Source: Macrostomum hystrix (taxonomy: Eukaryota; Platyhelminthes; Macrostomidae). From it: a DNA stretch of 64,000 nucleotides. This document shows, piece by piece, positions 63,777-64,000 of the stretch. Where the stretch lies: the NCBI GenBank assembly GCA_950097015.1, contig CATNEN010000011.1:806001-870000 (forward strand), written 5' to 3'. Position 1 is the first letter of the stretch, and each line of letters opens with the position of its first letter. The translations under genes were made by a program, and so were the position numbers. Below the pieces are notes generated by a model. That model worked only from the letters and a program-made list of their open reading frames with translations. It was not told where the DNA came from and did no database searches.

Positions 63777-64000
63777 TACAGGTAACACTACTATCTAACA
63801 GGTGACACTCCTATCTAACAGGTGACACTCCTATCCAACAGGTGACACTCCTATCTAACAGGTGACACTACTATCTAACAGGTGACACTACTATCTAACA
63901 GGTGACACTCCTATCTAACAGGTGACACTCCTATCCAAGAGGTGACACTCCTATCCAACAGGTGACACTCCTATCCAACAGGTGACACTCCTATCTAACA
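63777..64000. repeat. 20-bp GGTGACACTCCTATCTAACA array, runs off the right edge
   Basis: About 11 copies of a 20-bp unit that contains ATCTAACAG|GTGACA at every junction. The array continues beyond the window. Confidence 0.95.

Overview
The window is nuclear DNA from a metazoan, most likely an invertebrate. Genes are split into short exons (43-420 nt) with GT-AG introns. The products (exocyst Exo70, CaMKII with a full hub domain, a neuronal-type pentameric ligand-gated channel, a sperm/cilia microtubule protein) are animal-type, and introns and spacers are AT-rich and full of tandem arrays, SINEs and MITE-like elements. A free-living flatworm or similar spiralian would fit, but nothing seen here fixes the taxon. 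All gene models were built by hand by chaining splice sites whose phases agree; no alignment or search was run.

Layout: (1) 1-5243, minus: 5' ten exons of exoc7 (Exo70), running off the left edge. (2) 5244-6052: 809-bp head-to-head interval, likely a shared promoter. (3) 6053-23567, plus: complete camk2, 17 coding positions, one of them (exon 6) present as two alternative copies encoding different activation segments. (4) 23568-28539: convergent 3' spacer with a hAT-type MITE and a GC-rich promoter/LTR-like block. (5) 28540-45202, minus: a pentameric ligand-gated ion channel lacking the Cys-loop cysteines. Its TM1-TM2 pore exon is duplicated into two alternative versions of equal length, and it may have two C-termini. 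(6) 45.2-60.5 kb: mostly satellites, including a 4.7-kb purine-rich array with a 1,898-bp higher-order duplication and a 3.3-kb 29/30-bp array that recurs inverted at 59.4 kb. (7) 60537-61494, plus: two-exon SPMIP1/ATP6V1FNB-like gene. (8) 61495-64000: spacer with two more arrays.

Three things stand out. First, two adjacent signalling genes (CaMKII and the channel) each carry a duplicated, apparently mutually exclusive exon at the functional core: activation loop and ion pore. Second, many introns are capped by tandem arrays that begin 12-90 nt from a splice site, often different arrays at the two ends of one intron. Third, four separate arrays share the core TCTAACAG, in three cases followed directly by GT, which looks like a joined 3'/5' splice site (recursive-splice ratchet point).
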